Source: Agarophyton chilense (taxonomy: Eukaryota; Rhodophyta; Florideophyceae; Gracilariales; Gracilariaceae). From it: a stretch of 64,000 nt of DNA. The notes under the pieces are model-generated. The model saw nothing but the letters and a program-made list of their open reading frames with translations. It searched no databases and was not told where the DNA came from. Shown here piece after piece: positions 32,401 through 46,552 of the stretch. The DNA lies in NCBI GenBank assembly GCA_030374765.1, contig JARGXX010000102.1, positions 1 to 64,000 on the forward strand, read 5' to 3'. The stretch's first letter is position 1. Each line of letters begins with the position of its first letter. A program made the translations under genes and the position numbers.

Positions 32401-35400
32401 ATAATCAATACAAAATCTCCACGATCCATCCGCTTTCCGAGCTAAGACAACAGGTGACGCCCAAGGCGATTGAGTTGGTTCTATAACGCCAGCGCGTAAC
32501 ATCTTCTCAACCTGAGTCTGTTCTTCTTGCCGAGCCTTTAGTCCAGCCCTGTAAGGGTGCTGAGCGATCGGCCGAGTATTTGGAAGCAAGTCAATACGTT
32601 GTTACGTGATTCCCATTGTTCCAAGGGAATCATCCCACATAGTGGCAAATTCCTTCAACATTTCTCTTAAGTTCTCCCGATGAGCTTCTGGGACACACTC
32701 CAGATCTAAATTTTCCAACTCCTTCTTAGGACAAACATCATCTGTACCAGGCAGCACGGTTTTGTATCCGAATATTGGACCTCGGGCTCTACACGTGTAG
32801 TGTCAACATCATCATTTTCCTCCCCCTCCTTAGGTTAAAGGACTAAGAGAACATCGGTAACCGGTATTTTCGTCGGAACGATAGCGGTCGGGTGTGGGAG
32901 TACTGAGTTCACTGTTTGTTTCTTCGTTAACCATTGATTGGTTTTACCGAAGTTCGCCACGAGAACCTTGAAAGAAGTATCGGGTTCGATTAGAACCAGA
33001 CCATTTGCCATAGCGAGTGTATGCTCGGTATACAAAGAGCCCAAGGGTTGCACGATATGTAGCCCATGTTGTTGGAATGTCACTGTAACCCATAATTGTG
33101 ATTCTGGGGGCATCGAAATCGATTTTGCAACCTTGAGACGCGTTGATCGTGGGTCTTGTCAGGAGATTCCTGGGCAACCGGTAACGGAACTTTCTTTTAT
33201 ATTGCCCACTCCACCGGTTTCCTTACGATAGGAATCGTGGATCCGTCATCCATCACAACGGTTCTCGTTCTGGGACGAATTGCTTCAACAAATCGATCAC
33301 AAAAAAATCACAACCCAGTATCACGGGTGCAGCGAGGGAGTCCCAGACTAGACAGTCTAACTGAACCAAATAGGTACCCAATCGTACTGCGAGAGATATT
33401 TTTCCAATCGCATGGAGCGGATTATTATTTGCATCGGCGATATCCATTACTGGACCATAGAAAATATTATTCCGAAGTGTCGACGGTATGAAATCAGCAT
33501 TGATCAAGTTTGTCGCGGCTCCTGTATCCAAAATAGATAGCTGTCTAACCATGAACTGGTGTGATAGGCCAAGGTCTGCATAAACCTTGTAGTTACGTTT
33601 GGCCATCACAAGGACTCTATCCGGAGTACGGAGATTCATAAACCGTATCTACGGACGACTTAAAACAGCTAGGTGTTCCAAGTCAAAGTCGCTTTTAGCC
33701 ATATTCATTGTAAGGATTGTGACTGGGGAGTGAGGCGATGACATCTGGGGCGTCTTCAACCTCAACTTGGAAGACGCCTCTCCATCAAGGGAGACTCCCA
33801 TGTTTAGTTTTCGGGTTCGAATCTTTCGTAACAAGCAGTCGACCTTCATCTGGGGAAACTGACGGATTCCCATTGTTGGGTACGATGTTCCGGGTCTGCT
33901 GACTAGCGTTCGACATTTCGATTACCTGACGCGGTATATCCGTTGTCGACGGACCAAGATTAGCTTTGGCTCGAAGATACGACCAATTCGGAACCTGGGC
34001 TTGATCGGCAGGCGATAGAGACTCGTACAGAGTTACAACAGACGGCATCTCCCTCAAGATCAACGTGCAACGTGGCGCGATATGACCGAGTCGGTAACAG
34101 AGATGACAAATAGGTGCAGTCATCGCATTAAACGGCAGGCGAACATTCAAGTCCGTCCGTGGGTGTGGTAGTGTGTCCCTCCATCTCGGACGGGTTGTAT
34201 GCATTGCGTTTGTCGCATGAGCGAGTTGAGCTGCGGTGACTCTTGTGCCACCATAGAAGGCTGCATCACCTTCATAGGTGCCAACAGAAGTAGATGGCAA
34301 GTACGTAGTGGCCATCGAATAATTATCATTTCCAATAAAATGGACGTTATCGTGGTCCGTTCCAACGGGTCCTCTGTTTAAGAGTGAAAGAGACGGTGAA
34401 GACAATTCGGCGCGAAGTGCCTTGGACGAACGATGTCCAGTATGTTGTCGGGAACAGAGTGTATCTGCCTCAGCTTGGGCGTACTGTACCAGTTTCCAGT
34501 AAGAAATCCTCCGTTTTTCTTCACGGCGTCGCGCAACAAGCGCTCTTAAGGCAGAATCAACTCCATCAACGAATATTGTACACCGCTCAGAGGCGGAATA
34601 CACGTTACTGCATCGGTGAAACGCCTTATTCAAACGAAATGAATAGACCGTTTCGGTTTCACCAGGCTTCTGTTTCGTATCGCGGAGGGCGAGGATTGCA
34701 TCCTGAATCGCAGTAACAGTGGCGTATGACCTCAAAAGGTGTTGAACGGCTTTGGGCCAACAGGTAACTCCTTCTTCCTAGGCTCTTGAGGATCCTCGAA
34801 CTGAGTTATACTGATCTTCAGCCATTCCTTTAAGAAAATACGGAACGGCAATGCAAGCTTGCACCTCGTTCATTTGGAGGATGTCAGCATCCTGAACGAA
34901 TCTTGCAAAAAAGTCAAGTATTAGAATAGGATCTTCACCATTGAATTCCTACGAACGCAGTGTAAGACCCATTCTTTTCATACAGTCCTTGACCTTTAGA
35001 GTGCCCTGGGGTGTGCGACTCGACGAGGAATCGTCCAGTTGATAATAACGGTACGAAAGTAGCTTCCGGTATAACGGATTCGTCGGCTTCAGATCCTTCA
35101 ATCCAAGGTAACGGGGACCCTTCTCGCGGGAGCGAATAACTCCTTGCGTAGTGCGAGTAGACTTTGAACGTGTCATCCCAGAATTTCGGTAGTGATTATT
35201 TTCTTCTGAGGAGTCAGAGGACGATTCCGCAGAGTGACGGTTAGAATCTGAATTAGATGAACCCGAATTGTAAGGTACCTCCTTTTTGGAATGACGACGA
35301 CTTCGTTTCTTCTCGAATCCAATCGAATGAACTGACTTGGCCATTTCATCCGCCTTCGCGGCAACTCCTTGATCCAATCGGATTGTCGCTTCAAGCGTTT

Positions 35401-35889
35401 ATAAACGACCTTGGAGTCGTTTTGTGTTAGCGCAGACGTCTTCAACGTGGTCTGCGTATCCCTTTTTAAAAGTTCCTGGGACACCCAGACATTGAAAAAA
35501 GGAGTTCACATCTCTTTGAAGAACTCGAATTTCTCCTGAAACATCCTGAACATGGGCGCCATCCACAAGACAACGGAGTTCGGTAACCTCTTGTAACAGA
35601 GAAATATGATCGATATTTGAAATGTGCAAACGAGAGTCCAAGTTTTGGTACTCAGTCGACTCAATGACTCGGTTTACCGCTGAAGGTGTTTCAACCATTG
35701 GTTGTGGTACCGCAGGGGCGACCCATCGAGGTTTTGAGGCCGCTGAGGGTGCCCCACGAGCTTCAATATCAGTTTGATCAGCAATTAATTCCTCCGGGGC
35801 GGACATCCGCGAGCGCGGTGTAGCACGTGCTGTACTCCCTGCCGCTCGTGCGGAGCCCTTCCTTGACGTTGGGGCAGGCTGTTACATAC

Positions 35890-36856
35890 TGTAAACAGTG
35901 AACCGAGCACTTCAAAATACCAATTAAACAAAATCGAATGTCTCGAAGAGTAATAGCCAAGTAGCAATGGATATCCGTAGCGAACGGGATCCGATCCTCA
36001 AATCTTCAATACCTGTCAGGTTCTTCCCTCTTAAGTCGCGAGACCAGAGGTAGAACAATCCCAGATGGGGAAATACCTCTAGGGCGTTCGAGTCCCTCTC
36101 TCGTGAAGAGAGGTAACTCAGCGAACGAGCCTTCTTGCCACCGATGCGTGGGTGTAAGACCACGGTGGTTCAGGCAATACCTAAAAAGGTGATGAACCCA
36201 GGAAAAGGGGGAAGAATCAAAGGGGGATCCAAGGACAAGGATATCGCGGACAACGGCAAAGTGTAGGGCGGAAATGTAAGGCGAAATAGGACGCAAGACC
36301 AAGCGTATAGACCTATGAAAGGGGTATCCACACTGGATAAGCGAAATGAAGACTGGTAAAAACAACCCTTTACAGGGGTGGTGTACTGACCGAAACACAG
36401 GAAAACCAACAAAAGAAAAAAACACACCAATAACGATGGTACAGTGACGCCTGAGCTTCCCGAGGGGATTGATTAGCCAAACCAGTCGCGGTTCCTCCCG
36501 TTAAGAGACGGAGACTCGCGTAGGCGACATAATCTAGAGCCAAGCACTCGGTTACAATTTACTTGGTGGTAGCGATGGCGGTGAAGCCATCGCTTGAGTC
36601 TATTCTAGACAGTGAATTACACGTGTAGACTATATTATTGCAAAGCAATCCTGGTCCATAAACGTGTCATGCGTAAATCCCCAGCCTTTCACGTCCATCC
36701 GTCCACTACGGGGCTACTGTAGAGACTTAACTAACATACCTTCTAAGGAATACTAAAAACTAGTATTACTCATAAACTGATCAACGTGGTCTCCGATATA
36801 TCGGACGCCATATGAATGGTGTCCCAAATGGTTATACGCACAGGCGTTGTTCTACA
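35890..36856 (-). repeat. Gypsy-A 5' LTR
   Basis: About 967 bp. On the minus strand it starts TGTAGAACAACGC and ends near ACTGTTTACA. The end is inferred from the TG...CA-type terminus because no second complete LTR is available. It is the inverted counterpart of the LTR at 23570-24544. Confidence 0.75.
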
Positions 36857-39800
36857 GCCACTGGACAGATAGTATCTCTTCTCGGAAATTTTCCTGAGAG
36901 CTCTGACTCTGATACCCGTCTTATGTCTACTTCGAACGGCGCTACCCCTGTACTATTGTTCGGTGCTGAGTTGTAATAAAATTACAGTTCGGTTAACATA
37001 GACTCCCAAAGTTCGGGGTTCTTCTGTACCGTACTTCGGATCATTGCTGAGAGAGTCCTGATCATCTTTTCGGACTGACCATCTGTTTGGGGATGTCCCT
37101 TTGTAGCCATATTGAGATCAATACTCAACATCTTCGTGATGTCTTTGAAGTAGTGTGACTTAAAGAATTTGATCCTATCCAAGACGATGGTCTTTGGAAC
37201 ACCGTGCTTAGAAAAAATGTGATCAACTCACAATTGTATAACCTCCATTGAATTTAAAGTCTTCTTCGTAGGTCAGAATATTGCCATCTTTGAAAGCTTT
37301 TCGACTACATCCAGCACTGAGTCTTTTTCTGTGCGAGAAATCGGAAATTCTGAAAGAGAATCCATTGAATTAACATCCAAACATGCTTGTGGAACTTGAT
37401 GTTGCTGGGTTTTTCCAATCTGTAATGTCCTTGACTTTTTGTTGCACTGGCACTCTTCACAAAGTCTGACAAACTTCTGAATGTTTGTGAACATGCGCTT
37501 CCAGTAAAAGTTTTGTGAGCAAAGCGTATATGTCTTGTCCCACCGGAAATGTCCAGGTAGATGAAACACCTTTATAACCTCCTCCCGAATGTTTCCGCCT
37601 TGTGGAACTACCACCCGTCCTGACGTGCATCTGGCATTCCAGTAGATAAGTCCGTCCTGATAGGTATAGTTACAGATATACATTGCCGTATTCTTGTTTG
37701 GAGGATCCTTTCCATCACGTATTACTGACATAATGTCCTTTTTCCAACCATCACCCTTGTATCCATTTCTAATTGCCGTATGCAAGTCTTTGTCGTTAAG
37801 GCGAAGTGCTTTCAACTTTGGGCGGCAGTCATATAATCTGCCTAGAGCATCAGCGGCTCCATTCTTCGAGCCCTTGATATGTTCTGCTCGGAATATATAA
37901 CACAGCAACTCGTCGCGCCACCTCATTAGCCGCCCTGACAATTGTGACTTTGTTTGTAAATACTTGATTGGTACATGATCCGTGAGGATTGTAAATGGTC
38001 GATCCTTCAAGTAAACTGCCCATTCGCGCAACGCAATCATGGCTGCCAACAGTTCTTGGTCTCCCAGTGTCCCATCTAGTCTCTGTCCCCAAAAGCCAAT
38101 GAGGAAGAAACGAATCAGGGTGACCGTGTTCTTCCAAGGTTGTGCCTTCTGCGTACTTTAAAGCGTCAGTGGTCAATTCAAACATTAAATTAGATGATGG
38201 ATGACGTCAAACTGGTGCAGTTTTCATCTGGAGTTTCAACTCTTCAAATGCAATATTCTATTCTTCTTCTTATTGGAAGTTCTTGGAACGAAGAAGACCA
38301 GTTGTTGGAGGTTCCACGTGTCTAAACCCTCTTGCGAACCTTCGATAGAAGTTTTCCAGTCCTAGAAACCTTTGCACATCCTTCAGTGCTGCTGGCGGGG
38401 GCCACTTCTCTACACATTCTAACAGCCTTTGCTGCGTGTCGACTTCTTCTGCATTTGTCTTAAAGCCAAGGTAGTCCACCTCTGTAACCCCAGAGCTGCT
38501 CTTGTTCTGTTGGATGTACAGCTTATGTTCTCTTAAGATATCGAAAAGTTTTCGTAAATGCCATCTGTGTTCTTCTTCGTTGCTACTGTAGATGAGGATA
38601 TTATCTAAGTAAAGAACCATGCATTCTCCATGAAGTTTACGAAGCAAATGTGCTAATAGACGCGAAAACGCTGCCAATGCGTTAGTAAATCCCAAACACA
38701 AGACTCTCCACTCGAACGATCCATATCGAGTGTGTATTGCGGTTTTGTGACAATTCTCTTCTTTAAGCCTCATTTGGTGATAACCCCAAATTAAGTCAAT
38801 ATGTGAGAAGATTTGGGCTCCTGCTACTTGATCAATAGCCTCATTGATCAACGGAATAGGACTTTCATCTGGAATAGTGATCTTATTCAATGCTCTGTAG
38901 TCAGAAACCATTCCCAGATCTCCATTTTTTCTTTATGAAGAAGACTGGAGCTCCATACGGTGAAGACGAAGGTCTGAGAAGTCTTTTTTTCAAGTACTTC
39001 TGTCCTTGGAGATTGAGTTCCTTAAACTCACGAGGTGAATGTCTGATTACAGGCCGAACAGGGGGTTGGATGCCTGGTCTGAGTTTGATTTCCAATTACA
39101 TCCTGCGTGGCGGGGGTAATCCATCCGATTACTCATCCTTGAAAACGTCTTCGAACTGTGATAACACCTCTCGAAATTCAGGCGTGCACTTTGCTTCAGA
39201 CACTAAGGACTCTTTATTCCTAGATTCTCGCACTGCGAACAGTTCTCATTCTCTCTTTTCGACTTCTCTACACATCTTTTTGAGCGATATCTGTTTGAAA
39301 CAAATTTCCTTTGATACCGCAACCTTCTCGCTTCTTGGAGCTATCGTTACCACAGTACCACTACTGCCTTTGAATTTGAGTTCATTGGTATGCCAATCAA
39401 TGTAAGGGTTGTGCTCTTGTAGCCATAGTCTTCTCAATATGAGAATGGAAACATCTCTGTCTTCCTTCATGCTCATGACCAAGATTGGTTCCTCGCTCGA
39501 AAATTACTTGATATTCAACATCGCCTGGGCTTCACCAAGTACTCTCGTCTTCGATGAGTCTCCAAATTCGACTTCCACACCTGTGATGTCATTCAGTAAC
39601 AAGTTCAATCTCCTCCAGTGTTGTTTTGACACAAAGTTGTGCAATGCGTAGGAACCAACCACTGTCTTCACAGGATGCCCAGCTTTCATTCCATCGTACA
39701 TCCAGTTGTCTAGTTCTGCATACCTTAATGAAGAAAGGTAAGGCAACTCATCTAAAAAATTGCCTTCTGAAGCCGCACCTGAGTGCGACATCACTAGTTT

Positions 39801-41011
39801 TTTAGTGCCCGTACCTCTTGTCCTGAGCCCTTTCTTTTCTGCAAGAGTGGCCTGAATCACTTCATTCCGTGATTCTACACTTAAAGCACCTATCATTCTT
39901 ACAGTATTAAGCAACCTCGACTTGTTTCATTGGTCCCCAGCTGGCAGCGTGTTCATCCTTTTTAACGCTTCTGATCTTTTTGAACTGTCCGGAACTATGC
40001 CAAATCTTTTCGAACTTGCTTTTGTACTTTTTAAGACCATGTTTTGTCTGATTACTCGTATGGCTATCGCCTGCTAGCTTAAAAGACAATTCAAGCGTTC
40101 TAGCATAATCCTATACAGGTTGCATAGAGCTTTTTTTAGTGCTATCAACTTGTTGAGAGGCTGGACACTATTCAGTAAACTTTCCCCTGTATAGTTTCCA
40201 AAGGCTTTTAAAGAAATAGATGTAGGCTTTACTCTTCTGTGTGCTCCCTAAGGCAATTATATCTTCAAAACGGGCGATGTGATCATCCATTGACCCAGTT
40301 TCTTTCAGGCGGAAGTCCATGGGTTTCGCCCGAGCAGTCCCCTTCTCGTTTGCAGGAAAAAATTCCTCGGTCATGGATTTCTGCAGTTCTTCAAGACACT
40401 TAAACTCACTTTCTTCTACTTCTAGACGCATTTCCCATGGAGCTGCTCTGTCCTGGAAGTGACACCCCGCGAGATCAAGCATTTTGCTCTCTGAGTAGTT
40501 GAAAAGCGTTCCGTACTTCTCTATGGAATAAAAGAAACTCCGCACCTTCTCTGTCGTCTTTCTTTTCCCAAAAAGTTGACAAAGGTGTGGCCTTAAACGC
40601 ATTAGGTGTTCCTGCGGACTGTCTTTTGTTGCTCTGCTATAACTGCGTCCGAAGAGTCTCAATCCTCGTTGATTGCGTTTCAAAAGTATTTCTTAATGCT
40701 TGAAGTTCGTCGGTCAATTTCTGTAGCTGTGATGCCTCACTCACACCACCCCCTTCTCGCGCCGCCCCCTGATTCCTGTTTGTACGAATCATGGTGCTGC
40801 AAACCAGTTTTCTTCTGTAAACTTGCCTTACATGCCACCAAATGTAAAAGTAGGCTCTTATGAAACGTTAATTCACTTTTAATACTTTGAAGCTGGCTCT
40901 CCTCTTTGGTTGAACCTTCTACCGGTTCTACCCTTATATACTCGTAGAGCTAGTATTTGAATATTTACAATTGTTTCGAACATTCTCTCGCGGGTATTTG
41001 TTCAATTACCA
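36857..41011 (-). mobile_element. Gypsy-B (Ty3/gypsy), truncated, minus strand
   Basis: The 5' LTR is at 41011-40843. Then come a gag region (about 40680-39900), a retropepsin-like remnant (about 39600), reverse transcriptase (about 39090-38300), RNase H (about 38190-37850) and integrase (about 37650-36970), in gypsy order. The 3' end and 3' LTR are missing; it ends against Gypsy-A. It has many breaks and is older than Copia-1. A solo LTR of the same family sits at 7898-8066 and a partial one at 53347-53414. Confidence 0.8.
40843..41011 (-). repeat. Gypsy-B 5' LTR
   Basis: 169 bp. On minus it starts TGGTAATTGAAC and ends CTACTTTTACA, and it contains a TATATAAG box. It is the same length as the solo LTR of unit 1. 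Confidence 0.8.
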
Positions 41012-42067
41012 TTGAACTTGGCGTACGGCGCCCACCCACGAGCCTAAGTAGTGTTTGGCATCGTCAAAATTGATTTTACACTCTTATTTGACATCCATCT
41101 TCTGAGCGTTGGGTCTTTAACTTCAGAAGGCATCAAAATTGCTCACGGCAAAATCTGGTGCGAAATACGTTACTCTGAATAATGATTTCGCTATGGAATC
41201 TTTTCGTTCATCTCACACTCTACCACAGAACCAGAGGAAAATATTCAATAGGTCAAGCAGCCTTTATCTGCAGAGCAGAAAAGAAGCACCACAATACTTT
41301 GGTCTACTTGGGTCACTTAGTTTTCCTTTTTCCTTCTTAAAGAAGCGTTCCACTCTTTTTGCGAACGTGTTTGTGTCAAAAGTATTTATCTGAAAGTGAT
41401 AGCATCGGTCTCGTATCAAAACGTGTGCACTATAAGTTTTGTATTAAAGAACAATGTTTTTATCTCAGCTCTCTGATTTGGATGTCTCACTTATTATTCA
41501 AGTGATCTAGAGCTATATACAATATAAGTTTCCTATCCATGTAAAACTGCTGACATATGTATCAACAACACTAAGAGCATAAAAATAGAAATAAAACATG
41601 CAACTATCGCAACCGTTCAACATATTACATCATCAGTAGCGAAGAATCAAGTAGCCTCTGTTTTTCTTACTGCACGGACCTTGGGCAACCAACAGCTCAC
41701 TTCGATACTATGCTATGAATAGACGATCGTTCCCGCAAAAAATCCAATAAATTCTCGCATAGAACGAGCTTGTATATATCAACCCTACAATAGGTTCCAA
41801 TCTTGTGGTTTACTGAGATCGATACGGCATCCGACTCACAGCTCATTTCTTTTGAAACTGGGTGGAACCACGCTTTCTAGTGGTAGAAGCGCATTTGGGT
41901 TGAGGTTGGCGGTTGCTCACACAACATGCTCCTGTGCAAGTCCTTTTCAGCTGAGATCCAAACTCTATCTCCTTACCGCTTCAGAGTCAAACTATGACAA
42001 TGTTTCGAAGCGTGAAGTGGTACTAGCTCCCCAAACCTTTCAATAGTTTTGACTGAGTTCCGAGTAG
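41012..42067. other. Conserved spacer, unit 2
   Basis: Homologous to 8113-9175 of unit 1, with a deletion of about 47 bp just right of the LTR. Short open frames only. Confidence 0.5.
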
Positions 42068-42298
42068 TCCTAGAAGGTCGGCCGGTTGAAAACAAGACGA
42101 TGTGAGTTGAGGACTTCTGTTCTGAGTGAGGCAGAACAGAAGTTCTCTCTTTATAGGAAAGAATGATACTAACGAGAGAGCAACTGTTCTATGATGCTCT
42201 CGTGATGCAAATGTAAATTCAACAATGCTCTCGTGATGCAAATGCAAATGAAATACAAATGCAAATATACAGGCATTATAAGTGCGTAGTCACTGAGA
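42068..42298 (-). repeat. Copia-2 3' LTR
   Basis: 231 bp, TCCTAGAAGGTCGG to TCACTGAGA on plus. It is flanked inside by the polypurine tract GAGGGGGGAT (minus, 42299-42309). Confidence 0.8.
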
Positions 42299-45200
42299 TC
42301 CCCCCTCGACCACTAAGGGCGCAATCTGCAATGCGTTACGGTGTGATGTAAACGAATTGCCAATCAGAGACTTCGTAAAAATGTCTGCTCGGTTTTTGGC
42401 AGACGAGACATGATGAATTGAAACAAACCGGTTTTGCACGGCATCCAATACATGATGATGACGAAGTTCAATGTGTTTGACCTTGCGAATTCCAAAGTAG
42501 GTCTTCGTCCTAGATATGGCTCCTAAGTTGTCCTGATATAATGGTACAGGATTATGCAAATTGATTTCAAGTTCACAGATATTGTTCTTAAGCCAGGACA
42601 ACTGTTTGATACATTCCGAAATTGCGTAGAACTCAGCTTCCGTTGTAGATAGAGCCGTAGAATTCTGCAGTTTTGAGCTCCAAATCACAGGAACGTCACC
42701 AATGGTTATAACAAAACCTCCCCTTGAACGACGTTTGTCCAGATCACGACCCCAGTCTGCATCTGACCACGCAGCTACATTAGTGGACGAAGAATGCGGA
42801 ATCTCCAAACCGTACTTGACAGTGTGGATCAGATAACGCACCACCCTTTTCATACAATTCCAATGTTGAGGCAAAGGATTAGAAGCAAATTTGCCAAGCA
42901 TGGAAACTGCTGTAGCGAGATCTGGTCTGGTGCGGGTGCTCAAAAATAATAAAGATCCAAGTACTTCTTTGTATGGTACACTCAGCATAGAGGTCGTTTC
43001 GGAGTCAGTAGGAGCTACTACTGCATCATAGAGACAATTCATTTGCGGCAGTGGATACGATGACGGTAACGCTTCATTCAGACGACACATGTTGATGATT
43101 CGCAAAATCAAAGGACGCTGATGAAGAATAATTCCCTTGGGCTTCTCTTCAATAGAGAATCCAAGATACAAGTCGGTTTTCCCTAGATCCAGAATGTCGT
43201 AATGTTCACAAAGCTTCTTTTTGACCCATTTCGTCAGATGAGGAGGGCCAAAGATGCTGAGATCATCTACGTATGCCAAGACAACGGCCATATCGTCACC
43301 TTCCTTCATTATGAAAACTCACTGTGCTGATTGCAGCAGTGTAAAGCCAATGGAACATCGATAAGCAGATAAATTATCAAACCAGATTCTTGGGGCCTCC
43401 CTTGTTCCATACAGGGACTTCACGAGTTTGACAATTCGTCCATTGGCTCCGGCCGCTCCAGAAATCTTAGGGAGTTTGATCCAAACTGGATCGTCCGCAG
43501 GCATGGTTGCATGGAGAAAAGCACCCTTTACATCGATGTGTTGACGATCCCACTTCAAAACCGTAGCGATTACTAGTATCACACGAAAAATTTCAAAATT
43601 TAGCAAAGGGTCATAAAGGCTGTTTGAATCGGAAATGTGTTGGAAATTTCCTCGAGCAACCAATCTGGCCTTAAATCGAATAGGTTTTCCAAGGTGATCT
43701 CGTTTCAAGCGGAATATAAAACCTGAAGGAATGGGTTGACCATGGTTGGAAGAGGCGTCTTCATACGTACCCAATGCACGAATTGTTTCGAATTCTGCGC
43801 GAACGGCATCCATCCAGTGACACGCTTCAGGGGAAGAAAGTGCATGCTTCAAAGTAGGTTCGTCTGTAGTGCTGATCGTGTCCGGAAGAGTAAGGGCTGC
43901 ATTAACAGTCTCGTCTGCAAAGTCAGACGGGTCCCCACCTAAGTCGGGATCGTAGGTGGAAGGATTCTCGGGGTAGTGAGTGAGTCCACTCAAAGCACTG
44001 CATGTGGAGTCCTTCAAATCATTGTCAGTTTCATTGGTAGAGACTAATATGTTTCTGGGTTCTGATGCTGTATCATCCTCATTATCACTTGACTCATATC
44101 CAGCAGAGACAAATTCTGAAGTGAGTCGTGAATGAGGTGATGTCTCATTGACAAGTGATAGGCCTGGGAACTTTTCTTCAAGGAAGCGGACATGTTTGGT
44201 ATGCTTAATTCCATCTCTTGTGAGTGTTTTGTACATTCCACCACAGATATGTCCAAGATTGATACCTTCAACAAGACGAGATTCCATTTTCTTCCGAGTA
44301 TCTGGATTAGATTCGACAAGCACTCTGCAGCCAAATATGCGGAGGTGTTTTACATCATGGGGAAGCTCCCCAAATAAATAGACAAAGGGGATTTTTCCAG
44401 TTCTGTGATGTATCTTCACGTTTTTGCAAAATACTGCGTGACGTATAGCCTCCGGCCAGAATGAAAGAAAAAGGTTGGCCTGTTGCAAACATGCACGAAC
44501 TGGTCCCATTGGAATGCTTACGTTTCTTTCGGCCAAACCATTGGATGACGGAGAGTACGCTGAAGTTGTAGTGATTTCGATGCCGTCGCGTTTTAAGGCC
44601 TTCTGCGCCTTGAAAAACTCTGAACCACCATCTGAATGCAAGGACAGCACCGAATGTTCCGAATAACGCTCAAACCATTCGACAAACTCTATGATGATAG
44701 CGGAGGCATCAGCTTTTCTGACAAGAGGTGCAGAGAAAAAGTATCGAGTGCACTCATCAACGATGGCCAAATAGTAAGCATGTCCTCTGTCAGACTCAGT
44801 TCCAACGTAGGCGATATCCGTGTGAAGGTGACCTGGTCATGACGCTGAAGTGAGAGAACCATTAAAACTTCAAAGAAACTTTCCTTGAACACAGGAGATA
44901 CACTCCGGTGTTCGGTTTCTAATAATCGGAAGTAGTTGCTTTTGAAGCAAAATCTCTACTTCTAACTTTGTTGCTGTATGTCCAAAACGATTATTCCAAA
45001 GGACAACATCTCGTGCCCTAACACTTATATTTTGGTCGTTATTAGAAACATTAATTTCCACGGTGACATCTTTAGATGTAGAGTTGGCTTCCGTGGCCAT
45101 GGAAGAAGCATAATCTGGACCTGAAGCGCATTCCGAGTCCGACTCAAAATCACTGTCCACAGGACTTGCTAAAATGTCCTGTACACGGGCCATCATAGCG

Positions 45201-46537
45201 GACGTTTGCTGAGAGAGATGAGACAGTGGAATCAGTTGCTGTTGACCAATCTACAGCAATATATTACAGCCCATCTGTACTGCGTGGAGCGCTCCCAATA
45301 ATTCGTAGATCGTCCGTAAGATCAATAATGTGCGCAACTTCTGAAAGGAAAAGAACAGCTATCTTCTTCCCCGTGAGTGCGGGAATCGATAGAAGGTTTA
45401 TGGAAATGTCCGGGGCGACAAGTGTGTTGCTGAGAGTAACCATGGTGGTCACCCCATAGTGTGACCAATTCACTGGCATCACACCTTTCTCTAACGCCGT
45501 GATTTCGGAGTTGTCACCCAATGCGATCGGAACATTACAGTGGGAGCTTCTCTCAAGCTGGTTAGAAGAAGAAGTCAAATGAGCCGTCGAACCAGAGTCC
45601 AGCATCAAAACATTGTCTTTGGGAGCTCTGGCAGTCATGGCATATGCTCTTGATACGGCGGCACGATTCGTGGGTTTATGGTTACCTTTAGAGACCTCTT
45701 CTTTACAGTTCCCATTCTGGTTCTTATCCAATAGATCGTCAGACCGTTTGAGACGATGCTCTGGATTCAAAGGATTTAAGTAACACCGAGCAGTTGTGTG
45801 GTTCTCTTTGCTGCAAATAGCGCACTTTGGGCGGGCAGCAGTCGCGCGCTCGGAATTGTGTGTGTCCATTGTTCTGAATTCGTCAAGCAGACGAGAGGCA
45901 ACATATTCCCAAGTCGTGTTGTCCTAAGATAGGGTTTTAATTGCAGCACAAACAGGATGGAGCTCAGTTGCGGAGATGGAAGATACCAAGAGAGGTACTG
46001 AGAGTTCATCCGGAAGTTTTGTATCCATTACTGCCAGTTGGTCTATAACGCCAGCCATTTTATCAATATGGCCGCCAATATTCTGTTGGATGTTAGAATA
46101 CCGCATGTTGATTAGCTCGCACATCTTCAAAATGTGAGAAGCTGCTGTTTTTGACGCAAAGCGGTCGTCTAGACGTTTTAGCATTTTGCTCGGGTTTCCA
46201 ATGTCGCCCTGAACGGCGCGCGTAGCTTCATCCGAAAGATCAGAGACAATCAGTGCACTAGCTCTCTTTTTACTGAACTCCCACTCGGCTTTCTTCTCTT
46301 CATCTGAGGTGAAGGGATTTCTAACCTGGCAAATAATTTCCCCGATTCCTTTTGCATGACAAGCGGAATCGATTCTAATTCGCCACAATTTGTAATCATG
46401 TTTCTCTTCAAAGGGTTGAATGCGTATCTTTAGGCTTTTTGATTTCATTGTTGCAAATAAATTAGACAATTCACAGATGAAATTCTAATGACAGCGAGTA
46501 GAGAAATAAAGTGTACGAGATGGGCAGATCAGCAAAG

Positions 46538-46552
46538 TCTGGGCCCATAACC
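46538..46552 (-). promoter_or_regulatory. Copia-2 primer-binding site
   Basis: On minus GGTTATGGGCCCAGA directly follows the 5' LTR. It is the same initiator-Met tRNA-type site as in Copia-1 and Drosophila copia. Confidence 0.75.

Larger units (their letters stand above)
26006..36856 (-). mobile_element. Gypsy-A (Ty3/gypsy), large, minus strand
   Basis: Parts in order on the minus strand: 5' LTR (36856-35890); gag with a CX2CX4HX4C zinc knuckle (about 35800-33790); aspartic protease with DTGA (about 33640-33250); reverse transcriptase and RNase H (about 32590-31370); integrase with an HHCC-like region and a GPY module (about 31400-29500); an unusually long 2.9-kb stretch holding an antisense coding-like region; a polypurine tract; and a truncated 3' LTR (26633-26006). 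About 10.9 kb. The LTRs differ by roughly 10% where compared, so it is moderately old. It has several breaks. Confidence 0.85.

Noticed and set aside
32984-32996. GGGTTCGATTAG, a tRNA-like B box
   Set aside because: It is inside Gypsy-A, with no acceptor or anticodon stems flanking it.
33813-33823. GGGTTCGAATC, a perfect tRNA B-box word
   Set aside because: It lies within the Gypsy-A gag region. No A box or cloverleaf could be drawn around it.
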